NCBI GenBank assembly: GCA_966250015.1
Contig: CBINFS010000024.1
Coordinates: 1-57,496, forward strand
Direction of reading: 5' to 3'
DNA length: 57,496 nt
DNA from: CBINFS01 sp966250015
GTDB taxonomy: Bacteria; Bacteroidota; Rhodothermia; Rhodothermales; DASSAV01
Translations under genes and position numbers: made by a program
The notes under the pieces: model-generated
The model's input: the letters and a program-made list of their open reading frames with translations, nothing else
The model's database searches: none
Told to the model about the DNA's origin: nothing
In this document: positions 23,488 through 31,557 of the stretch, piece after piece
How positions within the stretch are numbered: position 1 is the first letter of the stretch
Layout of the letters: each line of letters starts with the position of its first letter

Positions 23488-24939
23488 ATGAAATGGAAAC
23501 GCATTTTGCTCATCATCGGCCTCATCCTGGTCACCCTCTTTGCACTCGGAACCTACCGGTTCTATAAGTTGGGACCGGTTGCGCCGGCATACGTGGCAAA
23601 AACGCTCTGCTCGGGAATCTTCGTTTCGGGAAGGGCGGCAGAATCGGTGTTTGAAGAGGACGTTCCGAAAGAGTCGGTTTTCGGCATGACCGATTACGAG
23701 GTTGACTACGATCGAAAGGTGGTTACCGCGTCGATTTCAGGGCTCGTTTCCCGGCAGGCTCTATACCGCGACGGCCTCGGGTGTACACTGCTCTCCGGTG
23801 TGACTGAAGAGGAGCTCCGGGCCCAGGTTGATGGCTTTACGCGCACGACACCCGCCGTCGACCTGTCGTTGCCGTGGCCCGACGGCGAGGCGGCAAACAC
23901 AGCCGTGCAGACCAATGGCATCGACCTCACCCGCCTCGAACAAGCGATCGACCGGGCGTTCGCCGAAATCGACACGCTCGCTCTGAAGCGGACGCGCGCC
24001 GTCGTGGTCGTGCAGGGAGGGCGCATCGTCGCCGAGCGATACGCGCCCAACGTCACACCGGACACCCCCCTGCTTGGCTGGTCGATGACCAAAAGCGTAA
24101 CCAACGCCCTCGTCGGGATCCTCGTCGGAGCGGGAAAGCTGAGCCTCGACGAGCCGGCGCCGGTCGACGAATGGCGCAGCCCGGGTGACCCGCGCGGCGA
24201 GATCACCCTGGCGCACCTGCTTCACATGAGCAGCGGCCTCCAGTTCGACGAATCGACCGATAACGCGCAGTCTCACGTCACGCGGATGCTCTTCCTCGAG
24301 CCGGACGCGGCAACATTTGCGGCGGCCCGGCCCCGCGTCGCCGAGCCGAACGAGCGGTTCGCGTATTCGAGCGGCACCTCCAACATTCTCGCCTCGATCG
24401 TAGCCAAGGCCGCCGGCGACGATCTGGCCACGCGGCTCCGCTTCCCGTACGAAACCCTGTTCGACCGGATCGGAATGCGGACCGCCGTTTTCGAGCCCGA
24501 CGCCTCCGGGACGATCGTAGGGTCGTCGTTTTTGTACGCCTCCGCACGCGATTGGGCGCGGATTGGGCTGCTGTACCTGCGGGACGGCGTGTGGAACGGC
24601 GAACGGATCCTGCCCGAAGGGTGGGTGGAGTTCAGCACTACTCCTGCCCCGGCTGCTCCAAACGGAAGTTTCGGGTCGCAGCTCTGGCTGAACGCCGGCG
24701 AGCCCGGCGCCCTCTCCAAACGTCCATGGCCGTCGCTGCCCGTCGACACCTACATGATGCTCGGCTTCCAGGGGCAAAGCGTGACCGTCGTCCCCTCCTA
24801 CGACGCGGTCATCGTCCGCCTCGGTATGACCCACAACGAGGACGTGTGGGACGTCGAGTCGTTCGTTTCGGACGTACTGGCCGCACTTCCTCCCGCCGCC
24901 GATTGCTTCGAGTCGGTCGATGAGGAGTGTTCGATCTGA
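23488..24939 (+). CDS. Membrane-anchored serine hydrolase, beta-lactamase class C fold
   Basis: 483 residues. MKWKRILLIIGLILVTLFALGTYRF is an N-terminal signal anchor, so the enzyme is likely periplasmic. The nucleophile motif is S-M-T-K within LLGWSMTKSVTNALVG, the Y-x-N-like motif is YSSGTSN, and the third motif region lies at LGFQGQSVTVV. These fit the 6-aminohexanoate-dimer hydrolase (NylB)/esterase branch better than true beta-lactamases. Substrate unknown. Start chosen at the ATG directly before the signal anchor; an upstream in-frame start at 23425 would add 21 residues of poor quality. It is flanked by a 292-bp gap upstream that holds a CTCCACCATCCCC hairpin near 23247-23276. Confidence 0.84.
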   Translation: MKWKRILLIIGLILVTLFALGTYRFYKLGPVAPAYVAKTLCSGIFVSGRAAESVFEEDVPKESVFGMTDYEVDYDRKVVTASISGLVSRQALYRDGLGCTLLSGVTEEELRAQVDGFTRTTPAVDLSLPWPDGEAANTAVQTNGIDLTRLEQAIDRAFAEIDTLALKRTRAVVVVQGGRIVAERYAPNVTPDTPLLGWSMTKSVTNALVGILVGAGKLSLDEPAPVDEWRSPGDPRGEITLAHLLHMSSGLQFDESTDNAQSHVTRMLFLEPDAATFAAARPRVAEPNERFAYSSGTSNILASIVAKAAGDDLATRLRFPYETLFDRIGMRTAVFEPDASGTIVGSSFLYASARDWARIGLLYLRDGVWNGERILPEGWVEFSTTPAPAAPNGSFGSQLWLNAGEPGALSKRPWPSLPVDTYMMLGFQGQSVTVVPSYDAVIVRLGMTHNEDVWDVESFVSDVLAALPPAADCFESVDEECSI

Positions 24940-25051
24940 CAATTTTGCCTTGCAATAACGGCTCCAACGCAGGGCGGTATTGTATCCTCGACGGCCTTTT
25001 CACCGTATAGAACGGCGGTACCCTGTCCAATCACAAACGGAGACAATTGAA

Positions 25052-25813
25052 ATGGCTGACGTCCATATTCCCTACCCCGACGCGGAAGAATTGAACCTCA
25101 AGATCAAGGTCGGCGGATGCCGGCTCGTGCTGCGACCGGGTGGCGATGACGCGTGGATCAAAGGCACGTACGAGGACCCCACCGGCCAGATCCCGATAAA
25201 AATCGTCGAAGAAGGTGGCGAAGTCACGATCACGCAGGAGTCCGAAATCCGGGACGTCTTTAGGCTATTCGGCGGCGTGCGCACCTACGACCTGAAGATC
25301 GGCCGAAAGCGTTCCTTCCGGCTCTCGCTCGAGACGGGAGCGAGCGAGGTTGACCTCGACCTTGGCGGACTTCCCCTCCGGAAGCTCTACGTCCGGCACG
25401 GCGCTGGGAAGAACCGGATCGACTTCTCGGCCCCACTCTCGGCCGAATTGGAAGAGTTCGAAATCGCTTCCGGCGCGGGGATGACGGAGATCAAAAACAT
25501 TGGAAACGCCCGCCTGGGCGAGATGGAAGTCGAGGGTGGCGCCGCCCTCTACCGTCTCGACTTCGGGGGCGAGCTCACTCGTGACGCCAAAGTCCGCGTG
25601 AATACGGGCGTGTCGACGGTCGAGATCAGCGTTCCATCAACCACGCCTGCCCGGTTCGAGATCGAGCCTCTCCTCGGCAGCATGGACATCGGCGACGGCT
25701 TCATGAAGGAAAAGGGCGGCTTCCTGACCCGAGCTGCTGTCAACGGCAAAACGCCGTCCTTCAACGTCAGGGTAACCGTCACGATGGGCCTGCTGAAGCT
25801 GGCAGAGCGGTAA
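25052..25813 (+). CDS. Toast-rack/LiaF-like beta-solenoid protein
   Basis: 253 residues without signal peptide or membrane helix. The C-terminal two thirds form short repeating beta turns (LSLETGASEVDLDLGGLPLRKLYVRHGAGKNR..., EIASGAGMTEIKNIG, EVEGGAALYRLDFGG, RVNTGVSTVEISVP), as in the toast_rack/DUF2154 domains of LiaF-type envelope-stress proteins. CGGAGAC lies 9 nt before the ATG at 25052, which therefore beats the upstream in-frame codon at 24980. It is convergent with the M56 peptidase gene, whose own C-terminus is also a repeat solenoid, and they share a terminator. Function unknown; a cytoplasmic regulatory or scaffold role is possible. Confidence 0.68.
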   Translation: MADVHIPYPDAEELNLKIKVGGCRLVLRPGGDDAWIKGTYEDPTGQIPIKIVEEGGEVTITQESEIRDVFRLFGGVRTYDLKIGRKRSFRLSLETGASEVDLDLGGLPLRKLYVRHGAGKNRIDFSAPLSAELEEFEIASGAGMTEIKNIGNARLGEMEVEGGAALYRLDFGGELTRDAKVRVNTGVSTVEISVPSTTPARFEIEPLLGSMDIGDGFMKEKGGFLTRAAVNGKTPSFNVRVTVTMGLLKLAER

Positions 25814-25828
25814 TCCGCAGGTCAATAA

Positions 25829-25876
25829 AAAACGGCCTTCCTGTCGGTTATTCCGATCCGACAGGAAGGCCGTTTT
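25829..25876. terminator. Bidirectional terminator
   Basis: Perfect 19-bp arms, AAAACGGCCTTCCTGTCGG at 25829-25847 and its complement at 25858-25876, around a 10-nt loop. An A run precedes and a T run closes the arm, so the structure can end transcription from both sides. It lies between the convergent toast-rack and M56 genes. Confidence 0.92.
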
Positions 25877-25886
25877 GATTGCTAAC

Positions 25887-28283
25887 TCAGTTGACGAATA
25901 TGTTGCCTTCTGCGGTGAAGAGCTGAACGGTGGGGCCGCCGCCGTTAACCTCTCCCTTTAAATTCTGCTCGTCCCGGCTTCCTTTGAACGATAACCCGGG
26001 ACCCGTATGGACCTTCGAGCCCTGCGCCGTCAGCTTCAGGCTCGCACCGGGAAGGATGTTCACGTGAATGTTCCCCTCAGCGCTCCTGATCGACGACTCG
26101 CCTGGAGAAGCGAGCACGACGTTGATGTCGCCGTCCGCGGTCTCAACGTTCAGCCCCCCGACGGCTCGCCCGACGTTGATGACCCCACCCGCGGTGTGTA
26201 TCGAGGCGTTCCTGACTTCGATCGATCCGGTGGTGATGTTGCCGTCGCCCGTTTCGAGCTTCACCGAGTTTCCACTCAGGCGGCCGAAGTTGATGTTACC
26301 GTCGGAAAGTGACGCTTTGACGTTGCCGTCGGCAGAACCGACGTTGACGTTGCCGTCGGCGGACTCGATCCGGAGATTTTCACCCGTGATGGCGGCGAGG
26401 TTTATGTTACCGTCCGACGTATGAACGTCCACCGTGGGGCTTGAAAGCCGTGTCGTATTGACGTTCCCGTCCGACGTGTGGATGACGATCGAGGGCCCGT
26501 CCAGCGCGCCGGTATTGATGTTGCCGTCGGCCGTCCGAATATCCATCCTGCCAAAGAAGCTGCCAAGATTGATGTTACCGTCGGCCGTTTTCAGGTTCAA
26601 GTCGAACGTCTGTGGAAGGCGCGCCACGACTTCGAGGCCAACGTGCTGCCCTTCATACCACGCGTCGGCGGCCTGGGGATTGCTTCGGATGCTGAGCTTG
26701 TTCCCGTTTTTCTCAATGCGGAAGTTTAGCTTGCTGAAGTACTCCTTCGCAGCCTCCAGCTCGAGGTCAGTCACGTAAACCTCGAAGACCGCCTCGTCGT
26801 TCGCGCCAGGCTCGATGCGGAGATTGGCGGACGGTACGTTGACCTCCAGCCGTCCACCCGGCGATACCGAGTGCTTCTCCGACCATACGGATACACCACG
26901 TCCCGCGGACCAGGGCTTTCCCTGTAAGCCCTGTTCGAGGTCGTGCAGGCGCTCGAAGTTGTATTCATACTTGAAGTCGAAATTCATCTTCTGTAACTCA
27001 GCCTGCATCCGGGCTAAATCTTCGTTCATCTTCTCGAAATCAATCTGGATGTCGGGAACGACAATCTGAACGTCCGGGATCTGCGCCACCGCGACAGGAG
27101 CGGGTTCAGGCGCCCTTTCAGCGAACCCCCAGGTCCGAACGATCGCCACCGGCAGCAGCACGATCGACGCGAGCAGGATCACGAGGGCGGCTGTCGACCG
27201 GTTGAGCAGGCGTCGACGCCGTTCGGGGTCGAGGATCGCGCGGATGCGCTCTTCGAGGCTCGATGGGCGCGCCATCGCGACGCCGGCCAAGGGAGAAGCA
27301 TACGAAGTCGGGAGCGTGCAGGCGATCTCGAGCAGGTGCCGCGCGTAGTCGGAGGCGGTGGTGCGGGCTCCGACGAGGACGTGGTCGTCACACGATTGCT
27401 CGCGGTCCGCTGCCAGCCGGCGAGCTGTCCACCACACGAGCGGGTTGAACCAGTGCAACGCACACGCAAGCTGCGCCACGACCTGGGTGAGGCAGTCCAG
27501 CCTCACCACGTGGGCGTATTCGTGCATGAGCACGACCCGGCGACGTTCGGGCGACCACTCGTCCGCATCTCCGGAGAGCAGCACGACGGGATAGAAGATC
27601 CCCCACGTCAGGGGCATGAGCGCGCGCGAGCTGCGGATGAGGCGCACGGGCCTGCGCATCCTGTTCCCGACGCGAATCCCCTCGGCCAGCCCGAGCCATT
27701 CCGGATCGACCACTGGCTGCGCCTGTCTTACGAGCCGCCACGCCTGCGCCGTACCGACGAGGTACTTGATCAGCACGATGCCGAACCCGACCGTCCAGAT
27801 CAGAAGTATCCATTCCATCAGCGAGAGCCCCCGTGCCTTCTCCCACAAAAAGGCCGCCGCTCCCATCATCGGATCCGGAACCGGCCTGGCCGCAGGTTCG
27901 CCAACGGCCGCCACATCCGCCTCCGGCGCCGCCCACGGCTCGCCCTCAACTCCCGACACAGCCCACGCACCGTCGCCGCCGGAAAGCAAGGCCTGTTCCG
28001 GCTGGGGCATCTGCACCCGCTCGACGGTATCCACGACCACCGGAAAGACTTCGATGTGCTTCGCCGGTGCAAAATGGGATACGATGGGCAATACAACCAC
28101 GGCTGCCAGGCCGACCGCCCAGACAAACGACCGCGTGGCCGCCGAAAAGCGCCGTAACAGCGGCGAGATCAGAAACAGTACGCCCGTCACGAGAAGGCCC
28201 TTCAGGGCCAGGTCGAACAGGATCCCGGGGGCAAGTTGCAGCCACTCCGGCAGCGATTCAAATCCAGGCAGTGCCGTCAACAT
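25887..28283 (-). CDS. BlaR1/M56 family metallopeptidase with C-terminal DGNIN-repeat solenoid
   Basis: 798-residue membrane peptidase. Three N-terminal hydrophobic segments (about 20-42, 50-70, 155-177) surround a M56 domain with the zinc motif HEYAH at 254-258 and the downstream REQSCDD helix (about 294-300). A further helix lies at about 368-386. After a predicted coiled coil (EKMNEDLARMQAELQKMNF) the C-terminus, about 540 to the end, is a series of some twelve 18-22 residue repeats built around T/S-A/S-D-G-N-I/V-N, a DUF4097-like beta solenoid. This replaces the penicillin-binding sensor of BlaR1. It starts 2 bp after the BlaI gene, the usual regulator-protease pairing. What the solenoid senses is unknown. 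Confidence 0.88.
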   Translation of the reverse strand: MLTALPGFESLPEWLQLAPGILFDLALKGLLVTGVLFLISPLLRRFSAATRSFVWAVGLAAVVVLPIVSHFAPAKHIEVFPVVVDTVERVQMPQPEQALLSGGDGAWAVSGVEGEPWAAPEADVAAVGEPAARPVPDPMMGAAAFLWEKARGLSLMEWILLIWTVGFGIVLIKYLVGTAQAWRLVRQAQPVVDPEWLGLAEGIRVGNRMRRPVRLIRSSRALMPLTWGIFYPVVLLSGDADEWSPERRRVVLMHEYAHVVRLDCLTQVVAQLACALHWFNPLVWWTARRLAADREQSCDDHVLVGARTTASDYARHLLEIACTLPTSYASPLAGVAMARPSSLEERIRAILDPERRRRLLNRSTAALVILLASIVLLPVAIVRTWGFAERAPEPAPVAVAQIPDVQIVVPDIQIDFEKMNEDLARMQAELQKMNFDFKYEYNFERLHDLEQGLQGKPWSAGRGVSVWSEKHSVSPGGRLEVNVPSANLRIEPGANDEAVFEVYVTDLELEAAKEYFSKLNFRIEKNGNKLSIRSNPQAADAWYEGQHVGLEVVARLPQTFDLNLKTADGNINLGSFFGRMDIRTADGNINTGALDGPSIVIHTSDGNVNTTRLSSPTVDVHTSDGNINLAAITGENLRIESADGNVNVGSADGNVKASLSDGNINFGRLSGNSVKLETGDGNITTGSIEVRNASIHTAGGVINVGRAVGGLNVETADGDINVVLASPGESSIRSAEGNIHVNILPGASLKLTAQGSKVHTGPGLSFKGSRDEQNLKGEVNGGGPTVQLFTAEGNIFVN

Positions 28284-28285
28284 GG

Positions 28286-28669
28286 TTATCGTCCCTCCTC
28301 TTTGGCCTGTTCGATGAGCCTGGAAAGCCGCTCGATTTCTGCTTCCGGCAGCTTTCCGGAGATGTCCAGAAGGGTGGCCACCGCCTGGGAAACCGAACCG
28401 GCGAAGAACGTGCTCAAGACTCGCCTGAGCGCCGACCGGCTGACCTTCTCGGGTGACGTCGTGGCCGAATACACGTAGCGGGGGCCGTCCTGTTCGTGCT
28501 TGAGCACCCCTTTCTCTTCAAGAATGCGGAGCATGGCGCGCACGGCGGAATAGCTTGGAGGGTCCGGTATGTTCTCGTGAACCTGCGCCGCCGTCGCCTG
28601 CCCGAGACGGTAGATCACGTCCATGATCTGCCGCTCGCGCCTGCTCAACTGATCGTGTTGGGATTTCAT
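28286..28669 (-). CDS. BlaI/MecI/CopY family repressor
   Basis: 127-residue winged-helix repressor: QLSRRERQIMDVIYRLGQATAAQVHENI, recognition helix SYSAVRAMLRILEEKGVLKHEQDG, and a C-terminal dimerisation helix set. In bla/mec systems the M56 partner triggers cleavage or inactivation of this repressor; here the M56 gene follows after 2 bp. The gene starts 5 bp after the DUF5916 gene, so all three form one transcription unit. The ATG at 28669 gives the standard family N-terminus; a longer frame to 28735 would run into the preceding gene. Confidence 0.92.
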   Translation of the reverse strand: MKSQHDQLSRRERQIMDVIYRLGQATAAQVHENIPDPPSYSAVRAMLRILEEKGVLKHEQDGPRYVYSATTSPEKVSRSALRRVLSTFFAGSVSQAVATLLDISGKLPEAEIERLSRLIEQAKEEGR

Positions 28670-28674
28670 GGTGC

Positions 28675-31347
28675 TTATCGTCCGAACCAGTAGGTTAGTT
28701 TGATCATGAAGATGTTGTCGGGCCTGGCCTCCCACAAGCGTTCGAGTGATCGGCCTACACGGAATTCCCGGTCGTGGAAGTCATCCGTCCGGCTTTGGGT
28801 CCAGACCAGGTAGAGGGTCGATCCGGGCCGATATTCCCACCGCAGAACGGCCGTGCCCCGGAGGGATTTGAACGTGAAGTCCTGGTCCTCGAGCTGGATG
28901 GGGGCAGCCGGTCCGTCGCCGTCGGGATCTGCCACGAGCGTTTCATCGTCGAACGTCGATCCGCCCTCGCCGAAAACGCGGAATTCGTAACCACCCGGGC
29001 GCGTAAACTCTTTGTACTTCTTGAAGTCGGCCGTCGAGATGAGGGGCTGAGCGAAAAGCTGGAAGCTCAGCTCGGGGGTGAACGTCCAGTTCAGGCGTAT
29101 ACTTGACGACAGCGTCCGCTGGTCCATCTCCCCGAACACGTATCGCTTCCCATACGTCGCCGTGGCCGTAGGATCGTCGAACGCATCCACCCACTGAGCA
29201 TCCTCAAAATTCCACGAGAATTGAGGATTGATCGAAAGATTGAAGTTTGTCGCCGGTTTCCACTGGATCGACCCGCCGACGAAATTGAAGTCACCGCCGG
29301 GCGACCGGCTCAGTCCGCCCTGTAGCCCGAGCACCCATGGCTTCCGGTCGTCCGAGTTCAGGTACATTTCGGTACCGAAATAGCGTGGCCGTGCGGCCAG
29401 CGGACCGCCGCGCGTCAGGTTGTGGTCCTTCACTTCCGGGTTCGCGCTCGTTACCCATTCAATCCGGTAATAGTTCAACATACGCGCGGTGACCAGCGAC
29501 CACACGCCGAGCGACGTCCGGTCGCCCCCGAAGTTCATGTTCTGGAAGGCCGCGCCAATGACCGTTGCGTCCCGGAAGAGCTTGGTCGGCTCCGTCCACC
29601 GGTAGCCGATGCCGAAGTGTGCGTTGATCACGTCAGTCGTGAACATGAACCCGACGTCGTTGATGTCGAACGACGGGCTGACGATGCCGATTGCAGTGTT
29701 CAGCATGACGTTGCCGCGCTGCTTGTTGAGCAGCAGCCGGCCCGCCCACCCGGTCATCGACGTCGCGTTGCTGTCGAGCTCGACGTGATCGGCGTCGGGA
29801 CGCTGGAAGTAGTGCAACGAGCTCTGCTGAAGCGCCGTCATCCTTTCTGGGCTGCCCGTCACGTGCGAGAGGCCCGCCCAGCCGGTGATCACCCACGTCT
29901 TGTTCGGATCCAGGAACGTCCACCCGTCCACACCGGCCACGTACGACCCGCTGTTTACGTATTCCCGGATCCCTTCGCTGCCGAACCGTCTGGAGGCGAT
30001 CGTCGAAATGAACCCGATGCCCTGTCGCCCCTCGTCGATCTCCTTCTGCCCCCTGAACACGCCGTAATACGTGAGCGGCTCCACTTCGACCCGGTCCTTC
30101 GAGCCGTTGAACGTCAGCTCGGCAACCTCACGCGCCGTCACCGCCTGCATCGCGCCCAAATTCCACCCGGACGCCTTCCCGGTGAGCTTCGCTGCGCCCA
30201 GGATGCGACTCCCGTCGGGCATGTTGTTGTAATCGTTGTCGGGCAACCCGCCCTGCGGAGCGCGCCCGACACGACGGCTGTAGAAGAAGTCCGGCGTCCC
30301 GAAGTTGAATCCCCAGTGGCTGTTTGACCCGCCAAAGCCGAAGGAGTTGAACAGCGTCGACCCCTCGATGAAAAACGGCCGCTTCTCGGGGAAGAACGTC
30401 TCGAAGTCACTCAGGTTGACCACCGCCGGGTCCACCTCGACCTGGCCGAAGTCGGGATTGACGGTCGCGTTGAGCGTAAAGTTGCTCGTGAGGCCGATCT
30501 TCAGGTCTCCGCCGAAGCCGGGAACGTAGCGGGAACCGTCGTTGAACGGATTGGCAGCGTCCTGCTGCGTGTACTCGGCGCGCGTGCGGAGGTAGGGCAC
30601 GATCTCCACCTGGCGCGGCGGCGCGATGTCCCGCATCCCCACCAGATCGGCAAACCGTGAAACGAACCCGCTCTCATTCTTCGGGATGAAGACCAGGAAG
30701 TCCTGCTCGTTTTTCCTTTTGATGTCCCGCCGGAAGTTGATCCCCCACGTGTACTCGGACTGCTGGTGGAAGCGGAGCTGGGAGTAAGGAATCCGCATCT
30801 CGGCGATCCAACCCGTCTCGTCGATGCGCGTTTCGGCTCGCCATACACCATCCCACGAGTCGTCGTCCCACGAGTCGTTGTACAGGACGCCGTCGAGCAT
30901 CGTGCCTGCCGGGTTCACCCCGAAGTAGAAGCCCGTCCTGCGGTCGAGGTACGGATCGATGAACACGGCAAACAGGTCGGAATCGAGCTCGGCGTCGCGA
31001 CGCCCAAGCCGCGCGACGATCGAATCGGGCGAGCTGTCGAACATGTGCGCTCCGATGTAGATCGCCTGGTCGTCGTAGAGCACCCGTACGACCGTCCTTT
31101 CGGTCGGCGGAGCCCCTTCGACGGGCTCCCGCTGTCGGAATGAGTCCACCGGAACGGCCATGGCCCAGGCCGGATCGTCCAGCACGCCATCGATGACGAT
31201 GTTCCCCGGCGCGCGGAACGCCTGCACGGACTGGCGCGCACTCGGATTCTTCGGATCGATGTCCGGTATCGAATCGGCCTCGACGGGCCCGGCAGCCGCA
31301 TACATCGGCAATAGAAGTAAAGCTGTAACGAAACGGAAGAACCTCAT
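28675..31347 (-). CDS. DUF5916 outer-membrane protein with CBM9-like domain
   Basis: 890 residues with a signal peptide (MRFFRFVTALLLLPMYAAA). Residues about 40-230 are a carbohydrate-binding family 9-like domain (IVIDGVLDDPAWA, IYIGAHMFDS, RIPYSQLRF). The rest is a DUF5916 region of alternating aromatic strands consistent with an outer-membrane barrel, including FFPEKRPFFIEGSTLF and the closing LYLVWTQSRTD and MIKLTYWFGR. Members are common in Bacteroidota-like bacteria, often near peptidases; function is not established. It heads the operon with the BlaI-type repressor and M56 peptidase, so its expression is probably autoregulated by them. Confidence 0.87.
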   Translation of the reverse strand: MRFFRFVTALLLLPMYAAAGPVEADSIPDIDPKNPSARQSVQAFRAPGNIVIDGVLDDPAWAMAVPVDSFRQREPVEGAPPTERTVVRVLYDDQAIYIGAHMFDSSPDSIVARLGRRDAELDSDLFAVFIDPYLDRRTGFYFGVNPAGTMLDGVLYNDSWDDDSWDGVWRAETRIDETGWIAEMRIPYSQLRFHQQSEYTWGINFRRDIKRKNEQDFLVFIPKNESGFVSRFADLVGMRDIAPPRQVEIVPYLRTRAEYTQQDAANPFNDGSRYVPGFGGDLKIGLTSNFTLNATVNPDFGQVEVDPAVVNLSDFETFFPEKRPFFIEGSTLFNSFGFGGSNSHWGFNFGTPDFFYSRRVGRAPQGGLPDNDYNNMPDGSRILGAAKLTGKASGWNLGAMQAVTAREVAELTFNGSKDRVEVEPLTYYGVFRGQKEIDEGRQGIGFISTIASRRFGSEGIREYVNSGSYVAGVDGWTFLDPNKTWVITGWAGLSHVTGSPERMTALQQSSLHYFQRPDADHVELDSNATSMTGWAGRLLLNKQRGNVMLNTAIGIVSPSFDINDVGFMFTTDVINAHFGIGYRWTEPTKLFRDATVIGAAFQNMNFGGDRTSLGVWSLVTARMLNYYRIEWVTSANPEVKDHNLTRGGPLAARPRYFGTEMYLNSDDRKPWVLGLQGGLSRSPGGDFNFVGGSIQWKPATNFNLSINPQFSWNFEDAQWVDAFDDPTATATYGKRYVFGEMDQRTLSSSIRLNWTFTPELSFQLFAQPLISTADFKKYKEFTRPGGYEFRVFGEGGSTFDDETLVADPDGDGPAAPIQLEDQDFTFKSLRGTAVLRWEYRPGSTLYLVWTQSRTDDFHDREFRVGRSLERLWEARPDNIFMIKLTYWFGR

Positions 31348-31557
31348 ACAAATGTCCGATTAAGGGGTGAGTGTAATGCCGTTACCCCGACGAACTGATT
31401 CTTTCAGGAAAGACCAGCGGCACAACATGCTAATTTCTTAGCACCCCTACGGAAAGATATGATGCGAGTTGCAAAAAGATGCAGCCTTCACAAAAAAAAT
31501 TTGGGCAACCTCGTATTTCGACAAAAAACAGTAATATAGAAGTGCACCTGCCCGACT

